This document shows, in pieces, positions 8,982-20,803 of a stretch of 64,000 nt of DNA; the first letter of the stretch is position 1; every line of letters starts with the position of its first letter. Source of the DNA: Sulfurovum sp. GTDB lineage: Bacteria; Campylobacterota; Campylobacteria; Campylobacterales; Sulfurovaceae. The stretch covers positions 744,502 to 808,501 of the forward strand of contig JAIZOF010000001.1 of assembly GCA_020525365.1 (NCBI GenBank), read 5' to 3'. Under the pieces are notes generated by a model. That model made no database searches, was not told the origin of the DNA, and saw only the letters and a program-made list of their open reading frames with translations. A program made the position numbers and the translations under genes.

Positions 8982-9530
8982 GTGAAAAGATTACTATGGA
9001 TATCTCTACTTTTTTTGCCTCCCTTGCTTTTGGCAAGTAATGGAAATGGTGGAGAGGTAAATCACTATTTGGCACAGACAGGGAGAGAGAATGACTTTTG
9101 GCCTAGAGTGATTAACTTTACAATTTTTGCGGTACTGCTTTGGTATCTTGTTGCTAGTCCTATCAAGGATTTCTTTATAGGTAGGAGTGAAAGAATTGCA
9201 TCACAACTAAAAGAGACTGAAGAGAAGTTACAGGTAGCCAAAGAGGAGAAGAAAGAGGCACAGGCAAGGCTTAAAGAGAGTATCAAGAAAGCTGACCAAA
9301 TTATTAAAGATGCAAAAAAAGAAACCTTGATACTTGCAAAGAAGATAGCAGAAGCAAATAAGCAAGAGCTAGAAGCAATACAAAAACAATTTGAAGAAAA
9401 GATTGTGTTTGAAGAGCGTAAGGCAACAAGAGAAGTTATTGATGAGGTATTGAGTGAAAATATTACAATAGATGACATTGTACTTGATGAAGCCAAGGTT
9501 ATCCATATTATTTCAGGGAAGGTGGCCTAA
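8982..9530 (+). CDS. atpF: ATP synthase Fo subunit b
   Basis: The second b-type subunit, 182 residues, starting with GTG at 8982 after an AAAGGA site. It appears to have a signal-like first hydrophobic stretch (LLWISLLFLPPLLLAS, about residues 3-18), then a membrane helix around 42-60 (VINFTIFAVLLWYLV) and a long Lys/Glu/Ala coiled coil. The extra N-terminal hydrophobic segment is known for epsilonproteobacterial b subunits. It links Fo to F1 through delta. Confidence 0.93.
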   Translation: MKRLLWISLLFLPPLLLASNGNGGEVNHYLAQTGRENDFWPRVINFTIFAVLLWYLVASPIKDFFIGRSERIASQLKETEEKLQVAKEEKKEAQARLKESIKKADQIIKDAKKETLILAKKIAEANKQELEAIQKQFEEKIVFEERKATREVIDEVLSENITIDDIVLDEAKVIHIISGKVA

Positions 9531-10058
9531 ATGGAAGAGTTGATTGCTAAACGCTATGTGACCGCACTCACATCTGCAAGTAAAAATATTACTTCTATCA
9601 CCAAAATTTTAAATGTATTGACAGAAGTAATTAGCAATGATGAAGTGATGACAATATTAAAATCACCAATTATTTTAACTGAAAAGAAGACAGAGATGAT
9701 TCTTTCAGCGATAGGCGATGGGGCAGATGTAACATTAACAAACTTTATTAAAATACTTGGCGAAAATAAAAGGCTTGATCTTATTCCAGCCATTACAACA
9801 GTTTTAAATAAGGAACTTCAGAAATCTTCCAATAAATATGAAGGTGTGATAAAAAGTGCTAAAAGACTTAGCAAGGAAGACCTTTCTAAACTAGAAGAGA
9901 TACTCGAAAACTATTCTGGAGCAAAGATTAAACTTAAGCAGCAAAAAGACTTACCAGATAGTCTTCGCATATTGGTAGATGATTTAGGTATTGAGGTAAA
10001 CTTCTCTAAGCAGAGGGTTAAGGAACAACTAATTGATTTCATTAAGAAATCATTATAA
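9531..10058 (+). CDS. atpH: ATP synthase F1 subunit delta
   Basis: A 175-residue delta (OSCP-like) subunit joining the b stalk to the top of F1. It begins [13 protein letters not shown], the conserved N-terminal helical bundle motif, and ends with the [19 protein letters not shown] beta segment typical of the C-terminal domain. It begins at the base after the atpF stop and is followed after 13 bases by atpA. Confidence 0.95.
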   Translation: MEELIAKRYVTALTSASKNITSITKILNVLTEVISNDEVMTILKSPIILTEKKTEMILSAIGDGADVTLTNFIKILGENKRLDLIPAITTVLNKELQKSSNKYEGVIKSAKRLSKEDLSKLEEILENYSGAKIKLKQQKDLPDSLRILVDDLGIEVNFSKQRVKEQLIDFIKKSL

Positions 10059-10071
10059 GAAAGGAGTAGTA

Positions 10072-11586
10072 GTGGCAGTAAAATTGCAAGCAGATGAAAT
10101 AAGTTCTATCATCAAAGAGAGAATTGAGAATTTTGAGATTGATATTAATATCAATGAAATAGGAAAAGTTGTAGGTATTGCAGATGGTATTACAACTGTA
10201 TATGGTCTAAATAATGTTATGGCTGGTGAAGTTGTAGAGTTTGAGAACGGTGCAAGAGGCCTTGTTTTGAATCTAGAAGAGGCAAATGTTGGCGTTGTTG
10301 TTCTGGGAACAAGTGCAGGTATTAAAGAAGGTATGAGTGTCAAAAGGCTTGGAGAGCTTCTCAAGACACCAGTAGGCGAAGGGTTGATGGGAAGAGTAGT
10401 GAGTCCTCTTGGAGAGGCACTTGATGGCAAAGGTGCAGTTGAATTAACTGAATATCGGTTTATTGAAGAGAAGGCACCTGGTATTATGGCACGTAAATCT
10501 GTTCATGAGCCTCTTCAGACAGGGATTAAAGCAATTGATGCACTTGTGCCAGTAGGTAGAGGACAGAGAGAGTTAATTATTGGTGATAGACAGACAGGAA
10601 AGACAACACTTGCAATTGATACAATTATCAATCAGAAAGGTCAGGATGTTGTATGTATTTATGTTGCCATTGGTCAGAAGCAATCTACAGTTGCGGCAAC
10701 TGTTAAAAAACTTGAAGAACATGGCGCAATGGATTATACAATTATTGTTAATGCAGGTGCTTCTGATTCTGCAGCACTTCAGTTTCTAGCACCATATGCT
10801 GGTGTTACCATGGCAGAATACTTTAGAGATAATGGTAGGCATGCAGTAATCTTCTATGACGATCTCTCTAAACACGCTGTTGCATATAGAGAGATGTCAC
10901 TTATTCTTAGAAGACCTCCAGGTCGTGAAGCATATCCTGGAGATGTTTTCTATCTACACTCAAGATTGCTTGAAAGGGCTGCAAAGCTTAATGATGATCT
11001 TGGTGCAGGCTCAATTACTGCATTTCCAATTATTGAAACACAAGCAGGTGATGTTGCAGCATACATTCCAACAAATGTTATCTCTATTACGGATGGTCAA
11101 ATTTTTCTTGAGACAGATCTTTTTAACTCTGGTATTAGACCTGCGATTAATGTTGGTCTTTCTGTATCAAGAGTTGGTGGTGCTGCACAGATTAAAGCAA
11201 CAAAACAGGTTTCTGGTACACTAAGACTTGACCTTGCATCATTCCGTGAGCTTCAAGCATTTGCACAGTTTGCTTCTGATCTTGATGACCACACAAGAGC
11301 ACAGCTTGAGCGTGGACAGAGAATGGTTGAAGTACTTAAGCAGGGACCATACTCTCCAGTACCTATTGAAAAACAGGTAGTAATTATTTTTGCAGGCGCT
11401 AATGGCTATCTTGACGATATTCCTGCTTCTGCTGTAGTAAAGTTTGAGGCAGAGCTTATGCCATTTATGGAAGCAAAATATATGAATGTGCTTGATATGA
11501 TAAGAAATGATAAAAAGATTACAGATGAGACAGATACTGAATTGAGAAAAGCAATCGAAGATTTTAAAACTTCATTTGCGGTATAA
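10072..11586 (+). CDS. atpA: ATP synthase F1 subunit alpha
   Basis: The regulatory nucleotide-binding subunit of F1. The P-loop GDRQTGKT is at about 171-178, and the arginine-finger region [18 protein letters not shown] is present. The GTG at 10072 is preferred over an in-frame ATG at 10033 because AAGGAG lies five bases upstream of it, it gives the usual [16 protein letters not shown]-terminus and 504 residues, and it avoids overlapping atpH. Confidence 0.97.
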   Translation: MAVKLQADEISSIIKERIENFEIDININEIGKVVGIADGITTVYGLNNVMAGEVVEFENGARGLVLNLEEANVGVVVLGTSAGIKEGMSVKRLGELLKTPVGEGLMGRVVSPLGEALDGKGAVELTEYRFIEEKAPGIMARKSVHEPLQTGIKAIDALVPVGRGQRELIIGDRQTGKTTLAIDTIINQKGQDVVCIYVAIGQKQSTVAATVKKLEEHGAMDYTIIVNAGASDSAALQFLAPYAGVTMAEYFRDNGRHAVIFYDDLSKHAVAYREMSLILRRPPGREAYPGDVFYLHSRLLERAAKLNDDLGAGSITAFPIIETQAGDVAAYIPTNVISITDGQIFLETDLFNSGIRPAINVGLSVSRVGGAAQIKATKQVSGTLRLDLASFRELQAFAQFASDLDDHTRAQLERGQRMVEVLKQGPYSPVPIEKQVVIIFAGANGYLDDIPASAVVKFEAELMPFMEAKYMNVLDMIRNDKKITDETDTELRKAIEDFKTSFAV

Positions 11587-11598
11587 GAAAGGCTAGTT

Positions 11599-13901
<2,303 letters not shown>

Positions 13902-13930
13902 GCTTAGTTCTTATCTAACAAAGGATACTT

Positions 13931-14317
13931 ATGGAACTAATGAAGCTTGAAGTTGTCACACCTAATGGTGTAATTTTTAATGATAAAATTCGACAAGTAA
14001 CGTTACCGGGATCTGAAGGAGAATTTGGAGTACTTCCTGCTCATGCTACACTTGTTTCTCTACTTGATACTGGAGTGATTGAGATTGTTAGGGCCAATGG
14101 AGTTGAATTAGCAGTCGCTATTAACTCTGGATATGTCAAGGTTGATGAAGAGAAGACTACCTGTATTGTTGATGGTGCTGTAGCTTTTAGTGGAGAAGAT
14201 AATGATCTTGCTAAAGCGCTTAACGAGGCAAAAGAGCTTCTGAAAAAAGCAGAGTCTTCTAACACCGTTATTGCAGCAGCAGTAAGTAAAGTAGAACAAA
14301 TTGGAAAGTCTTTCTAA
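13931..14317 (+). CDS. atpC: ATP synthase F1 subunit epsilon
   Basis: The 128-residue epsilon subunit with an N-terminal beta-sandwich (LEVVTPNGVIF, LPGSEGEFGVLPAHA) and a C-terminal helical hairpin that can inhibit ATP hydrolysis. The ATG at 13931 has AAAGGA five bases upstream; a second in-frame ATG at 13940 is possible. It is the last atp gene here; tolQ begins immediately after its stop. Confidence 0.95.
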   Translation: MELMKLEVVTPNGVIFNDKIRQVTLPGSEGEFGVLPAHATLVSLLDTGVIEIVRANGVELAVAINSGYVKVDEEKTTCIVDGAVAFSGEDNDLAKALNEAKELLKKAESSNTVIAAAVSKVEQIGKSF

Positions 14318-14318
14318 G

Positions 14319-14885
14319 TTGAATTCATTCTTTAATTATTTTGCTAGCAGTAGCGCAATCACTATATTTGTACTACTGTTATTGTCTATTTACTTCATTG
14401 TAACATTTTGGATCTTTCTAGACCGTTACTACATACTAAATTCCCGAATTTTATCTGAAGCACATTCACTCAAAGCACTTTATACGAATCAGTCAAGATC
14501 AGCGGCAAGAAATTCACTTATTTTTACTTATCTAACAAGGGTTAGTAAGCCCAATAAGGCTATACTTGAAGCAGCAATCTCTGATGCTTTACGTGTTTCG
14601 ACAAAAGGATTGACGTGGCTCTCCATTATTGCTTCAACCTCTCCTTTTATTGGACTCTTTGGAACAGTTATTGGGATACTGGAGACTTTTTCAAAGCTTG
14701 GTTCGCAGTCTTCTGCCTCTCTTAGTGTGGTGGCACCAGCAATTTCTGAGGCACTGATTGCCACAGCGGCAGGTATTGCTGTGGCAATTTTTGCCTATAG
14801 CTTTCACCTTATTCTTAAGCGTAAAGCCTATGAGCTCTCCTCTTTGTTGACTTCACAATCAGAAGTGATTTTATCGCAGGCTTAA
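14319..14885 (+). CDS. tolQ: TolQ/ExbB/MotA-family proton channel
   Basis: A TolQ-type inner-membrane proton channel subunit that, with TolR, energises TolA to keep the outer membrane attached during division. About 188 residues, with a first membrane helix around ITIFVLLLLSIYFIVTFWIF and two more in the C-terminal half, including the conserved SIIASTSPFIGLFGTVIGI and LIATAAGIAVAIFAY segments. Start is uncertain: TTG at 14319 lies just after the atpC stop with GGAAAG ten bases upstream; an alternative TTG at 14301 overlaps atpC. ExbB is possible, but the order tolQ-tolR-tolA remnant after atpC favours Tol. Confidence 0.85.
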   Translation: MNSFFNYFASSSAITIFVLLLLSIYFIVTFWIFLDRYYILNSRILSEAHSLKALYTNQSRSAARNSLIFTYLTRVSKPNKAILEAAISDALRVSTKGLTWLSIIASTSPFIGLFGTVIGILETFSKLGSQSSASLSVVAPAISEALIATAAGIAVAIFAYSFHLILKRKAYELSSLLTSQSEVILSQA

Positions 14886-14897
14886 AGGATTGAAATA

Positions 14898-15245
14898 ATG
14901 TTTTCTTGGGATGATAGTCCAGATCTAAACATTACACCTTTAGTTGATGTCATGCTAGTACTAATGGCAATTTTGATGATTACTGCACCTACAATCAATT
15001 TTCAAGAGCAAATTGATTTACCCCAAGGTTCTAAAACAGTTAAGGTAGTTAAGCCCAAAACACTTACTATCCGAATGGATAAGAATCAAAAAATTTATCT
15101 AAATAGAGATACATTTACATTAGCAACTTTTGCGGATGATTTTATTAACAAATCTATCTCCATGGATAAAAGTTCTGAGGTTTATATCCGTGCTGATGAA
15201 CATTTGCGCTATAGGGATATCATGTATTTACTCAAAAAGTATTAA
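14898..15245 (+). CDS. tolR: TolR/ExbD-family protein with a frameshifted C-terminus
   Basis: A 115-residue TolR/ExbD protein: a short cytoplasmic start with DLNITPLVDVMLVLMAILMIT (membrane helix with the proton-carrying Asp), then a periplasmic domain ending VYIRADEHLRYRDIMYLLKKY before a TAA. The family normally continues with a last helix-strand of the type LLKxIKxAGFxxIxLVT. Reading with one A fewer in the A5 run near 15232-15236 gives LLKSIKRQGLKGITY, matching that pattern. The gene therefore looks truncated by a one-base insertion, real or a sequencing error. Confidence 0.8.
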   Translation: MFSWDDSPDLNITPLVDVMLVLMAILMITAPTINFQEQIDLPQGSKTVKVVKPKTLTIRMDKNQKIYLNRDTFTLATFADDFINKSISMDKSSEVYIRADEHLRYRDIMYLLKKY

Positions 15246-15279
15246 AAGGCAGGGTTTGAAAGGTATCACTTATAACATT

Positions 15280-16001
15280 ATGATTCAAAAATCATTAAAA
15301 TATGTTTGGGAATTATTGTTTCGATAGAGTATCTATTTTGTTGTTGTTGGAGTATTTTTATTTTACTTTAAACTATAGGCATATAGAAGGAAAAAAAAAC
15401 ATTATGTAAAAAGATGAACATCGTATCAAATAACACTTTCTTCGCCAAGAGAACACTATCCTCAATAAGAAGAACATAAGTAAAACCTAAAAAACCTAAA
15501 AAAGTTAAAAAAGTTAAAAAAAGTTAAAAACCTAAAAAGTTAAAAAGTTAAAAAGTTAAAAAGTAAAAAGATTTTAAAGATCTCTTCCGTGGCAAAACAG
15601 ATTCAAAACCACCAAACTAAAGATTAACGTGAGCCCTCTCCGAGTCCAAACAACTTTTTGAGAAAAAAGAGAAATCACTAAGTGCAATTGAGCATATTAG
15701 AAATTCATTAAAAAAGCAGAAAGAGATGGATAGTGGTGTGGAAGATGCTTATCGCGCACATGTACAGGAGATGCTTGAAGGGTGGCCTACACAAAGTAAT
15801 TTTGCTGGAGAGAAGGTGAAGGTGCATCTTATGATAGACCCAGATGGACACTTTGAGTTTATGATTAAACGTAAGTCAGCCGATTCAAATTTTAATATAG
15901 CATTAGAAGAGTATTTAAAGCAACTTCAAAAGCTTGGTTTTGGTCCACATAAAGGAAGTCGAGCCTATCTTTTTGAAGTGCATTTTATAGCCAAAGATTA
16001 A
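15280..16001 (+). pseudogene. tolA: Broken tolA/TonB-like gene (degenerate 5' half, intact C-terminal domain)
   Basis: The 3' part is open from about 15633 to 16001 and encodes a helical segment followed by the TolA/TonB C-terminal domain (VKVHLMIDPDGHFEFMIKRKS, then LEEYLKQLQKLGFGP). The 5' part has pieces in other frames: a hydrophobic stretch near 15328 (SIYFVVVGVFLFYF) matching the TolA membrane anchor, and a Lys/Pro-rich stretch near 15484-15570 matching the periplasm-spanning linker, interrupted by several stops. The pieces are in the right order for one TolA-like protein, so several indels must separate them. An internal ATG at 15726 could still express 91 residues, without an anchor. 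Its end overlaps the convergent mscS gene by four bases. Confidence 0.75.
15484..15570 (+). repeat. A-rich short tandem repeat (AAAAAGTT / CCTAAAAA units)
   Basis: Imperfect repeats of eight or nine bases, alternating runs of four to seven A with GTT or CCT. In an intact tolA this would code the Lys-Val/Lys-Pro linker. The varying A-run lengths break the reading frame, and such runs are prone to slippage and to sequencing error. Confidence 0.75.
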
Positions 16002-17203
16002 TCTTTAACTGGTCTTTGTATTGGTGCAGGTAGTGACTCCACATAAATACTTTGTGAAGGAAAGGCAAAACTACTGTCATTACTTTCAACAATCTGCATA
16101 ATCTTAAGATGAATATCCTCTCGTATTTCAAGGTATCTTCCCCAGTTTGTTGTCACAGTAAAGGCATAAATGAAAATATTCAATGATGAACCCCCGAAAG
16201 AGTCAAAATAGATCATTGGCATATCTTCTTGGCTGATACCTTTATGGTTTTTGAGCATTGTCTCAATCTCTTCTTTAATCTTAATGATCTGTTTCGAGGT
16301 TGTACTATAGGTCAATCCTACATACATCTTAATACGGCGAATACCTCTGCGAGAGAAGTTTTCTATGGGTTGGTTGGCAATCAATTGATTGGGTACAGTA
16401 ATGAGAGTTTTTTGAAATGAACGTATTTTTGTAGTTCGCATACCAATATCTTCAACTACCCCCTCAACATTGCTAACCTTAATCCACTCACCAATACGAA
16501 TAGATTTATCTGCAAGCAGTGCAAAAGAACCAAAGAGGTTAGAGGCAGTATCTTTGGCAGCTAGAGCAAAGGCAAGACCACCTAAGCCAAGTGATGCAAT
16601 AAGAGCAGTGACATTGATGTTCCAGACAGTAAGTATAGTAGCAAGTCCAATACCCCCAATAAGAATCTTTAACAAAGTCAGTAAAAAATTCCCCATTTCT
16701 ATAGAGAGATCAGGGTTTAAGAAAGATGTTGCACGGTACAAAAGCCCACGGAGTACTTCAATCATGTTTAGTATAGCCCAAAAGAGCGTATAGACTAGCA
16801 TGGAATTGAGAAGGTTTTTAATAAAAAATGTCTCTTTGTAGGATAGAAGTAAAAAAAGATGTACCGCAATGATAATAAAAAGAAAGCGCAATGGCTGCTT
16901 AAGGGCTGCAATAATACGATCGTCGTAAATAGTTTTGGTGTACGCTGCAATTTTATATAAGAGAGTTAAAATAATATATGTAAAAAATTCTCTTAGCAAT
17001 AGCACAAGAATAAATACAATAGTAGCAGCGATGAGATTTGCTAATGGGATACCTAGTATCATCTTGGTCAAAAATGGGTATTTTGTATATAGGGGATCCA
17101 AGGATCCTTGGATCTGCCATAGAATCGAATGATCGATTGTATTAACTTCTTGAGGAATTTTTTCTACAATTTGTTGTGTTGATGTGTTCACATCTAAAGG
17201 CAT
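15998..17203 (-). CDS. MscS-family mechanosensitive ion channel
   Basis: A 401-residue inner-membrane channel that releases solutes on hypo-osmotic shock. There are several membrane helices in the first 200 residues (for example MILGIPLANLIAATIVFILVL near 47), then the pore-lining TM3 and beta-domain signature LGLGGLAFALAAKDTASNLFGSFALL near 200-225, IRIGEWIKV, and an alpha/beta C-terminal domain. The protein is larger than E. coli MscS (286 residues) because of extra N-terminal helices. Convergent with the tolA remnant, four bases shared. Confidence 0.9.
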   Translation of the reverse strand: MPLDVNTSTQQIVEKIPQEVNTIDHSILWQIQGSLDPLYTKYPFLTKMILGIPLANLIAATIVFILVLLLREFFTYIILTLLYKIAAYTKTIYDDRIIAALKQPLRFLFIIIAVHLFLLLSYKETFFIKNLLNSMLVYTLFWAILNMIEVLRGLLYRATSFLNPDLSIEMGNFLLTLLKILIGGIGLATILTVWNINVTALIASLGLGGLAFALAAKDTASNLFGSFALLADKSIRIGEWIKVSNVEGVVEDIGMRTTKIRSFQKTLITVPNQLIANQPIENFSRRGIRRIKMYVGLTYSTTSKQIIKIKEEIETMLKNHKGISQEDMPMIYFDSFGGSSLNIFIYAFTVTTNWGRYLEIREDIHLKIMQIVESNDSSFAFPSQSIYVESLPAPIQRPVKD

Positions 17204-17268
17204 ACACTATTCCTTTTTTACACAATTTTACTATAATCATTGAAATAGATTTGAAAAAGGGTTGCATT

Positions 17269-18015
17269 GTGCTAAGAAAGATTATAACGGTTTTAGGCTT
17301 AATGGTATTGATGAACAATACATTATTGGCACAAATACTACATGCAAAGTATAAAGTTACCTATGGAATTATAGGTAAAGTAGGGACTGCTCAAGCAACT
17401 CTAAAAAAGAGTGGTTCTCGCTACCGCATACATATTGATATGGCAGCAACTGGTTTGGCAAAATTTCTCAGTGGTAATCGAAAAGAGAAACATATCTCTA
17501 TAGGACATATTAGGAAAGGTATTATGATAAGTGACCGCTATGAGGTTACAAGGGAATATCGAGACACCAAAGTAGTTAAATATTATGAAATCGATCATCG
17601 TCACAAACGTGTGCATAAAGTGTATAAAGAGTATAAAGAAGGGAAATTGGTCAAAGAGGAGAATCAAATACTTGACTTTTATGCCTCTAATGACCTGCTA
17701 ACACTCTATTTTAATTTAAATTATCTTCTGCCCAATAAACAAAAACCAGGGCAATATGAATTTATGGCAGTTGGTGCAGAGAAGCAACACGGAAGAATAT
17801 CAGTTCTTATACCATCTCATCGGGAGATTTCATCATACAAAGATGATCTAGGTAAGGGAGCGGCATGGTACGCTACGGTTATTATTCACCAAAGAATATT
17901 TATGAGCAAAGAGGGAAGGCTTCAGATTGCTGTAGGCAAAGATGGAGTTACGCAAATTGCCCTTCTTAAGGATCTCATTCTATTTGGAGATATTCGTGCA
18001 AAGAGGTTTAAATAA
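17269..18015 (+). CDS. DUF3108-type periplasmic protein
   Basis: A 248-residue exported protein of the DUF3108 kind; function unknown. The GTG at 17269 is chosen because AAAGGG lies seven bases upstream and it yields a clean signal peptide (LRKIITVLGLMVLMNNTLLA then QILHAKY). An in-frame ATG at 17176 would extend it over the divergent mscS start and bury the signal peptide. The mature part is predicted to be mostly beta strands, with a short basic region (HRHKRVHKVYKEYKEGK). It reads divergently from mscS. Confidence 0.75.
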   Translation: MLRKIITVLGLMVLMNNTLLAQILHAKYKVTYGIIGKVGTAQATLKKSGSRYRIHIDMAATGLAKFLSGNRKEKHISIGHIRKGIMISDRYEVTREYRDTKVVKYYEIDHRHKRVHKVYKEYKEGKLVKEENQILDFYASNDLLTLYFNLNYLLPNKQKPGQYEFMAVGAEKQHGRISVLIPSHREISSYKDDLGKGAAWYATVIIHQRIFMSKEGRLQIAVGKDGVTQIALLKDLILFGDIRAKRFK

Positions 18016-18151
18016 CTTAGTATTCTATAGCTTATCATTATAAGAGCTTATTCAATTTTTCTCAGCATCGAACACTACCCCTTATGATACACTTCTACAA
18101 AAAATGAAGGATGTGTATACATTTCTACATATTTAAACATGAGATAATTAC

Positions 18152-19054
18152 ATGAAAGAAAAGATTAAAAATATGGATAGAGGTATTTTATTAATGCTTC
18201 TTGCCTCTCTAACCTTTGCTATAATGGGTGGATTTGCCAAGCTACTTACACAGCAGATGCCTGCACTTGAAGTAACCTTTTTTCGAAATATTTTTGGTGT
18301 GGTCATTATTGCTGTTGCTATTTGGAAAACCCCACTTAAGCAGCAAGGAGGTAAACCAGTTTTACTTTTTTTCCGTGGAGTTATGGGATTCTTGGCACTG
18401 CTTGCCTATTTTTATATTATGGGTCATATTCCCTTGGGCGAAGCAATCACCTACAATAAGACCTCTCCACTCTTTGTTGCTTTTTTTGCATGGATTTTTC
18501 TTAAAGAAAAACTACATTGGAGTGCAATTATTGCATTAATTCTTGGATTTTCAGGCATTGTTCTCATTGCTCAGCCTCAAGGTGGTGTGTTTGATAAGTA
18601 TGACATACTCGGTATTTTCTCTGGTATTGGTGCGGCACTTGCCTATACTTCCATACGAGAATTACGTCAATATTATGATACCCGTGCTATTGTAATGAGC
18701 TTTATGCTACTTGGTACACTCGGACCGTTACTTTTTATGGCAATAGGTAGCATGTATGAGGTGCCACAGGAGTGGGATTGGATTATTGCACCTTTTATAA
18801 TGCCACAAAAGGTACAGTGGCTCTATATTGTAGCAGTGGGTACCAGTGCAACCATCTCTCAATTACTAATGACTAAAGCATATGAACTGACCAAGGCAGG
18901 GGTTGTCGGAACCATTAGCTATACTAATATTATTTTTGGAATGTTTATCGGGATTGTCTTGGGTGATCCCATTCCCTCTTTTTTAACCGTTTTGGGTATA
19001 ATATTAGTTATTATGTCTGGGCTAATTGTGGCATTGGTCAAAGAGAAGCCATAA
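18152..19054 (+). CDS. EamA-family (DMT superfamily) transporter
   Basis: A 300-residue inner-membrane protein with ten predicted helices arranged as two EamA repeats: the first starts [21 protein letters not shown], the second [21 protein letters not shown]. The RhaT/YdcZ-like drug/metabolite exporters have this layout. [28 protein letters not shown] near residue 95 is a typical helix-3/4 signature. Substrate cannot be told from sequence. It is ten bases upstream of kdsA and may share its transcript. Confidence 0.9.
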   Translation: MKEKIKNMDRGILLMLLASLTFAIMGGFAKLLTQQMPALEVTFFRNIFGVVIIAVAIWKTPLKQQGGKPVLLFFRGVMGFLALLAYFYIMGHIPLGEAITYNKTSPLFVAFFAWIFLKEKLHWSAIIALILGFSGIVLIAQPQGGVFDKYDILGIFSGIGAALAYTSIRELRQYYDTRAIVMSFMLLGTLGPLLFMAIGSMYEVPQEWDWIIAPFIMPQKVQWLYIVAVGTSATISQLLMTKAYELTKAGVVGTISYTNIIFGMFIGIVLGDPIPSFLTVLGIILVIMSGLIVALVKEKP

Positions 19055-19064
19055 AAGGATACTG

Positions 19065-19865
19065 ATGATTTTAATTGCTGGACCTTGTGTTCTTGAGAGC
19101 CGTGATAATGTAATGCGTATTGCTGAGTCACTTAATAAATATCATGAAGACTGTACTAAAAATTTTTATTTTAAAGCAAGCTTTGATAAAGCTAATCGTA
19201 CCTCGCTTGACTCATTTCGTGGACCAGGACTTGAAGAGGGTCTAAAAATGCTTGCCGAGATTAAAGAGCAGTTTGGGTATAAAATACTCACCGATGTACA
19301 TGATTATACACAACCTCAAGCAGTGGCAGAAGTAGCCGATGTACTTCAAATACCAGCATTTTTGTGTCGTCAGACTGACCTATTGATTGCAGTAGCAAAG
19401 ACTGATGCGGTGGTGAATATCAAGAAAGGGCAGTTTCTTGCTCCTGCAGCAATGGAGCATTCGGTCAAGAAGATACTTAAAACCCGTGGTTTTGAAGGAA
19501 AGGTAAGTTATAAAAATGCACAGAAGTATAAGGTATGGCTAACTGAGCGGGGTACAACATTTGGTTACGGTAATCTTATTGTTGATATGCGAGGCTTGGT
19601 AACTATGCGAGAGTTTGCTCCAGTTATCTTTGATGCAACCCACTCGGTACAGATGCCAGCATCTGGAGGAACAAGTAGTGGTGGAGATAGCTTGTTTGTC
19701 CCATATCTCTCGAGAGCGGCAGCTTCTGTAGGTGTGGATGGCTTCTTCTTTGAGACTCACTTTGACCCAAGTATTGCGCTCAGTGATGGTCCCAATATGA
19801 TACAATTACAAAAACTAGACACACTCATTGAACAGATTGATACAATTAGATTAATTGTAGAATAA
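19065..19865 (+). CDS. kdsA: 3-deoxy-8-phosphooctulonate synthase (KDO-8-P synthase)
   Basis: KdsA condenses phosphoenolpyruvate with arabinose 5-phosphate to give KDO 8-phosphate for lipopolysaccharide. The 266-residue protein has IAGPCVLES at its start, [11 protein letters not shown] near residue 40, DVHD, and [10 protein letters not shown] near 187. The ATG at 19065 with AAAGGA five bases upstream is chosen; an upstream ATG at 19026 lies inside the EamA gene. First of a kdsA-ribH-nusB-mqnC string. Confidence 0.96.
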   Translation: MILIAGPCVLESRDNVMRIAESLNKYHEDCTKNFYFKASFDKANRTSLDSFRGPGLEEGLKMLAEIKEQFGYKILTDVHDYTQPQAVAEVADVLQIPAFLCRQTDLLIAVAKTDAVVNIKKGQFLAPAAMEHSVKKILKTRGFEGKVSYKNAQKYKVWLTERGTTFGYGNLIVDMRGLVTMREFAPVIFDATHSVQMPASGGTSSGGDSLFVPYLSRAAASVGVDGFFFETHFDPSIALSDGPNMIQLQKLDTLIEQIDTIRLIVE

Positions 19866-19940
19866 TGATCAAAATAGATTTTTTTGTGTTATGTGGCACG
19901 AGCATATAAATTTATAAATATACCATTACAAAGGAATAGA

Positions 19941-20411
19941 ATGAAAATTGTAGAAGGAAATCTCTCTGTAGATAAGAGTAAAAAAGTGGCAATTATTAAT
20001 GCACGTTTTAATCATTTCATTACTGATAGACTGGTAGATGGAGCCAAAGATGCATATGCAAGACATGGTGGAGATCCAAAAACACTTGATCTCATTTTGG
20101 TACCTGGGGCATTTGAAATCCCATTTGCACTTGATAAAGCATTGACTTCAGGAAAATATGATGCTGTCTGTTGTCTTGGTGCGGTTATTCGAGGCGCAAC
20201 ACCTCATTTTGACTATGTCTCAGCAGAGGCAACTAAAGGTGTAGCAAATATTACACTTAGGCATGGTAAACCAGTAACTTTTGGTGTATTAACGGTTGAT
20301 AATATAGAGCAAGCAATAGAGAGAGCAGGTACAAAAGCAGGGAACAAGGGTACTGAGGCAATGGTAGGATTGATAGAGTTAATGAACCTTTATGGTGAGA
20401 TGGAAAACTAA
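19941..20411 (+). CDS. ribH: 6,7-dimethyl-8-ribityllumazine synthase
   Basis: RibH condenses the pyrimidinedione and dihydroxybutanone phosphate precursors in the penultimate step of riboflavin synthesis, usually as a 60-subunit or decameric shell. The 156-residue protein has [37 protein letters not shown] (catalytic His region) and FGVLTVDN. The ATG at 19941 with AAAGGA upstream is preferred to an in-frame ATG at 19884. Its stop shares a base with the nusB start (TAATG). Confidence 0.97.
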   Translation: MKIVEGNLSVDKSKKVAIINARFNHFITDRLVDGAKDAYARHGGDPKTLDLILVPGAFEIPFALDKALTSGKYDAVCCLGAVIRGATPHFDYVSAEATKGVANITLRHGKPVTFGVLTVDNIEQAIERAGTKAGNKGTEAMVGLIELMNLYGEMEN

Positions 20412-20803
20412 TGGCAACACGACATCAGGCTAGAACAGTAGTAGTGGGATTGCTCTATGCTTATGACCTTGGTAATGAAAACATTGCAAAGTTCTCTGAT
20501 GAAATTCTTGAAGAAGATAAGATACGCAACAAACAGAAAGTGTTTTCCTATCAACTGTTTGATGGTACTATTGAAAACCTCAAAATACTTGATGCTGAGA
20601 TACAAAAATATCTAACAGACTGGGATTATGATAGTATTGGAAAAGTTGAGAAAGCAATCTTACGTCTAGGGGCATATGAGATTCTTGTAGCCAAGACAGA
20701 CCGTGCTATTATCATTAATGAGGCAGTAGAGCTTGCAAAGGCTTTGGCGGACGACAAGGCTCCAAAGTTTATTAATGGTGTATTGGATGCAATTGGAAAA
20801 TGA
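20411..20803 (+). CDS. nusB: Transcription antitermination factor NusB
   Basis: NusB binds boxA RNA with NusE (S10) in rRNA antitermination complexes. The 130-residue all-helical protein starts [17 protein letters not shown], the conserved arginine-rich first helix, and ends with INEAVELAKALADDKAPKFINGVLDAI, the family signature. The ribH-nusB pairing is widespread. Four-base overlap with mqnC. Confidence 0.97.
   Translation: MATRHQARTVVVGLLYAYDLGNENIAKFSDEILEEDKIRNKQKVFSYQLFDGTIENLKILDAEIQKYLTDWDYDSIGKVEKAILRLGAYEILVAKTDRAIIINEAVELAKALADDKAPKFINGVLDAIGK

Noticed and set aside
10580-11224. Long open frames on the same strand inside atpA (10580-10789 and 10856-11224)
   Set aside because: They are out-of-frame shadows of atpA, made of low-complexity Leu/Gln-rich sequence with no family match.
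15130-15327. Separate gene in 15130-15327
   Set aside because: Only its last third matches the missing end of TolR; the rest is a shadow of tolR. Treated as evidence of a frameshift.
15484-15570. CRISPR-like array because of regular short repeats
   Set aside because: Units are only eight or nine bases, without spacers, and match a Lys/Pro linker code.
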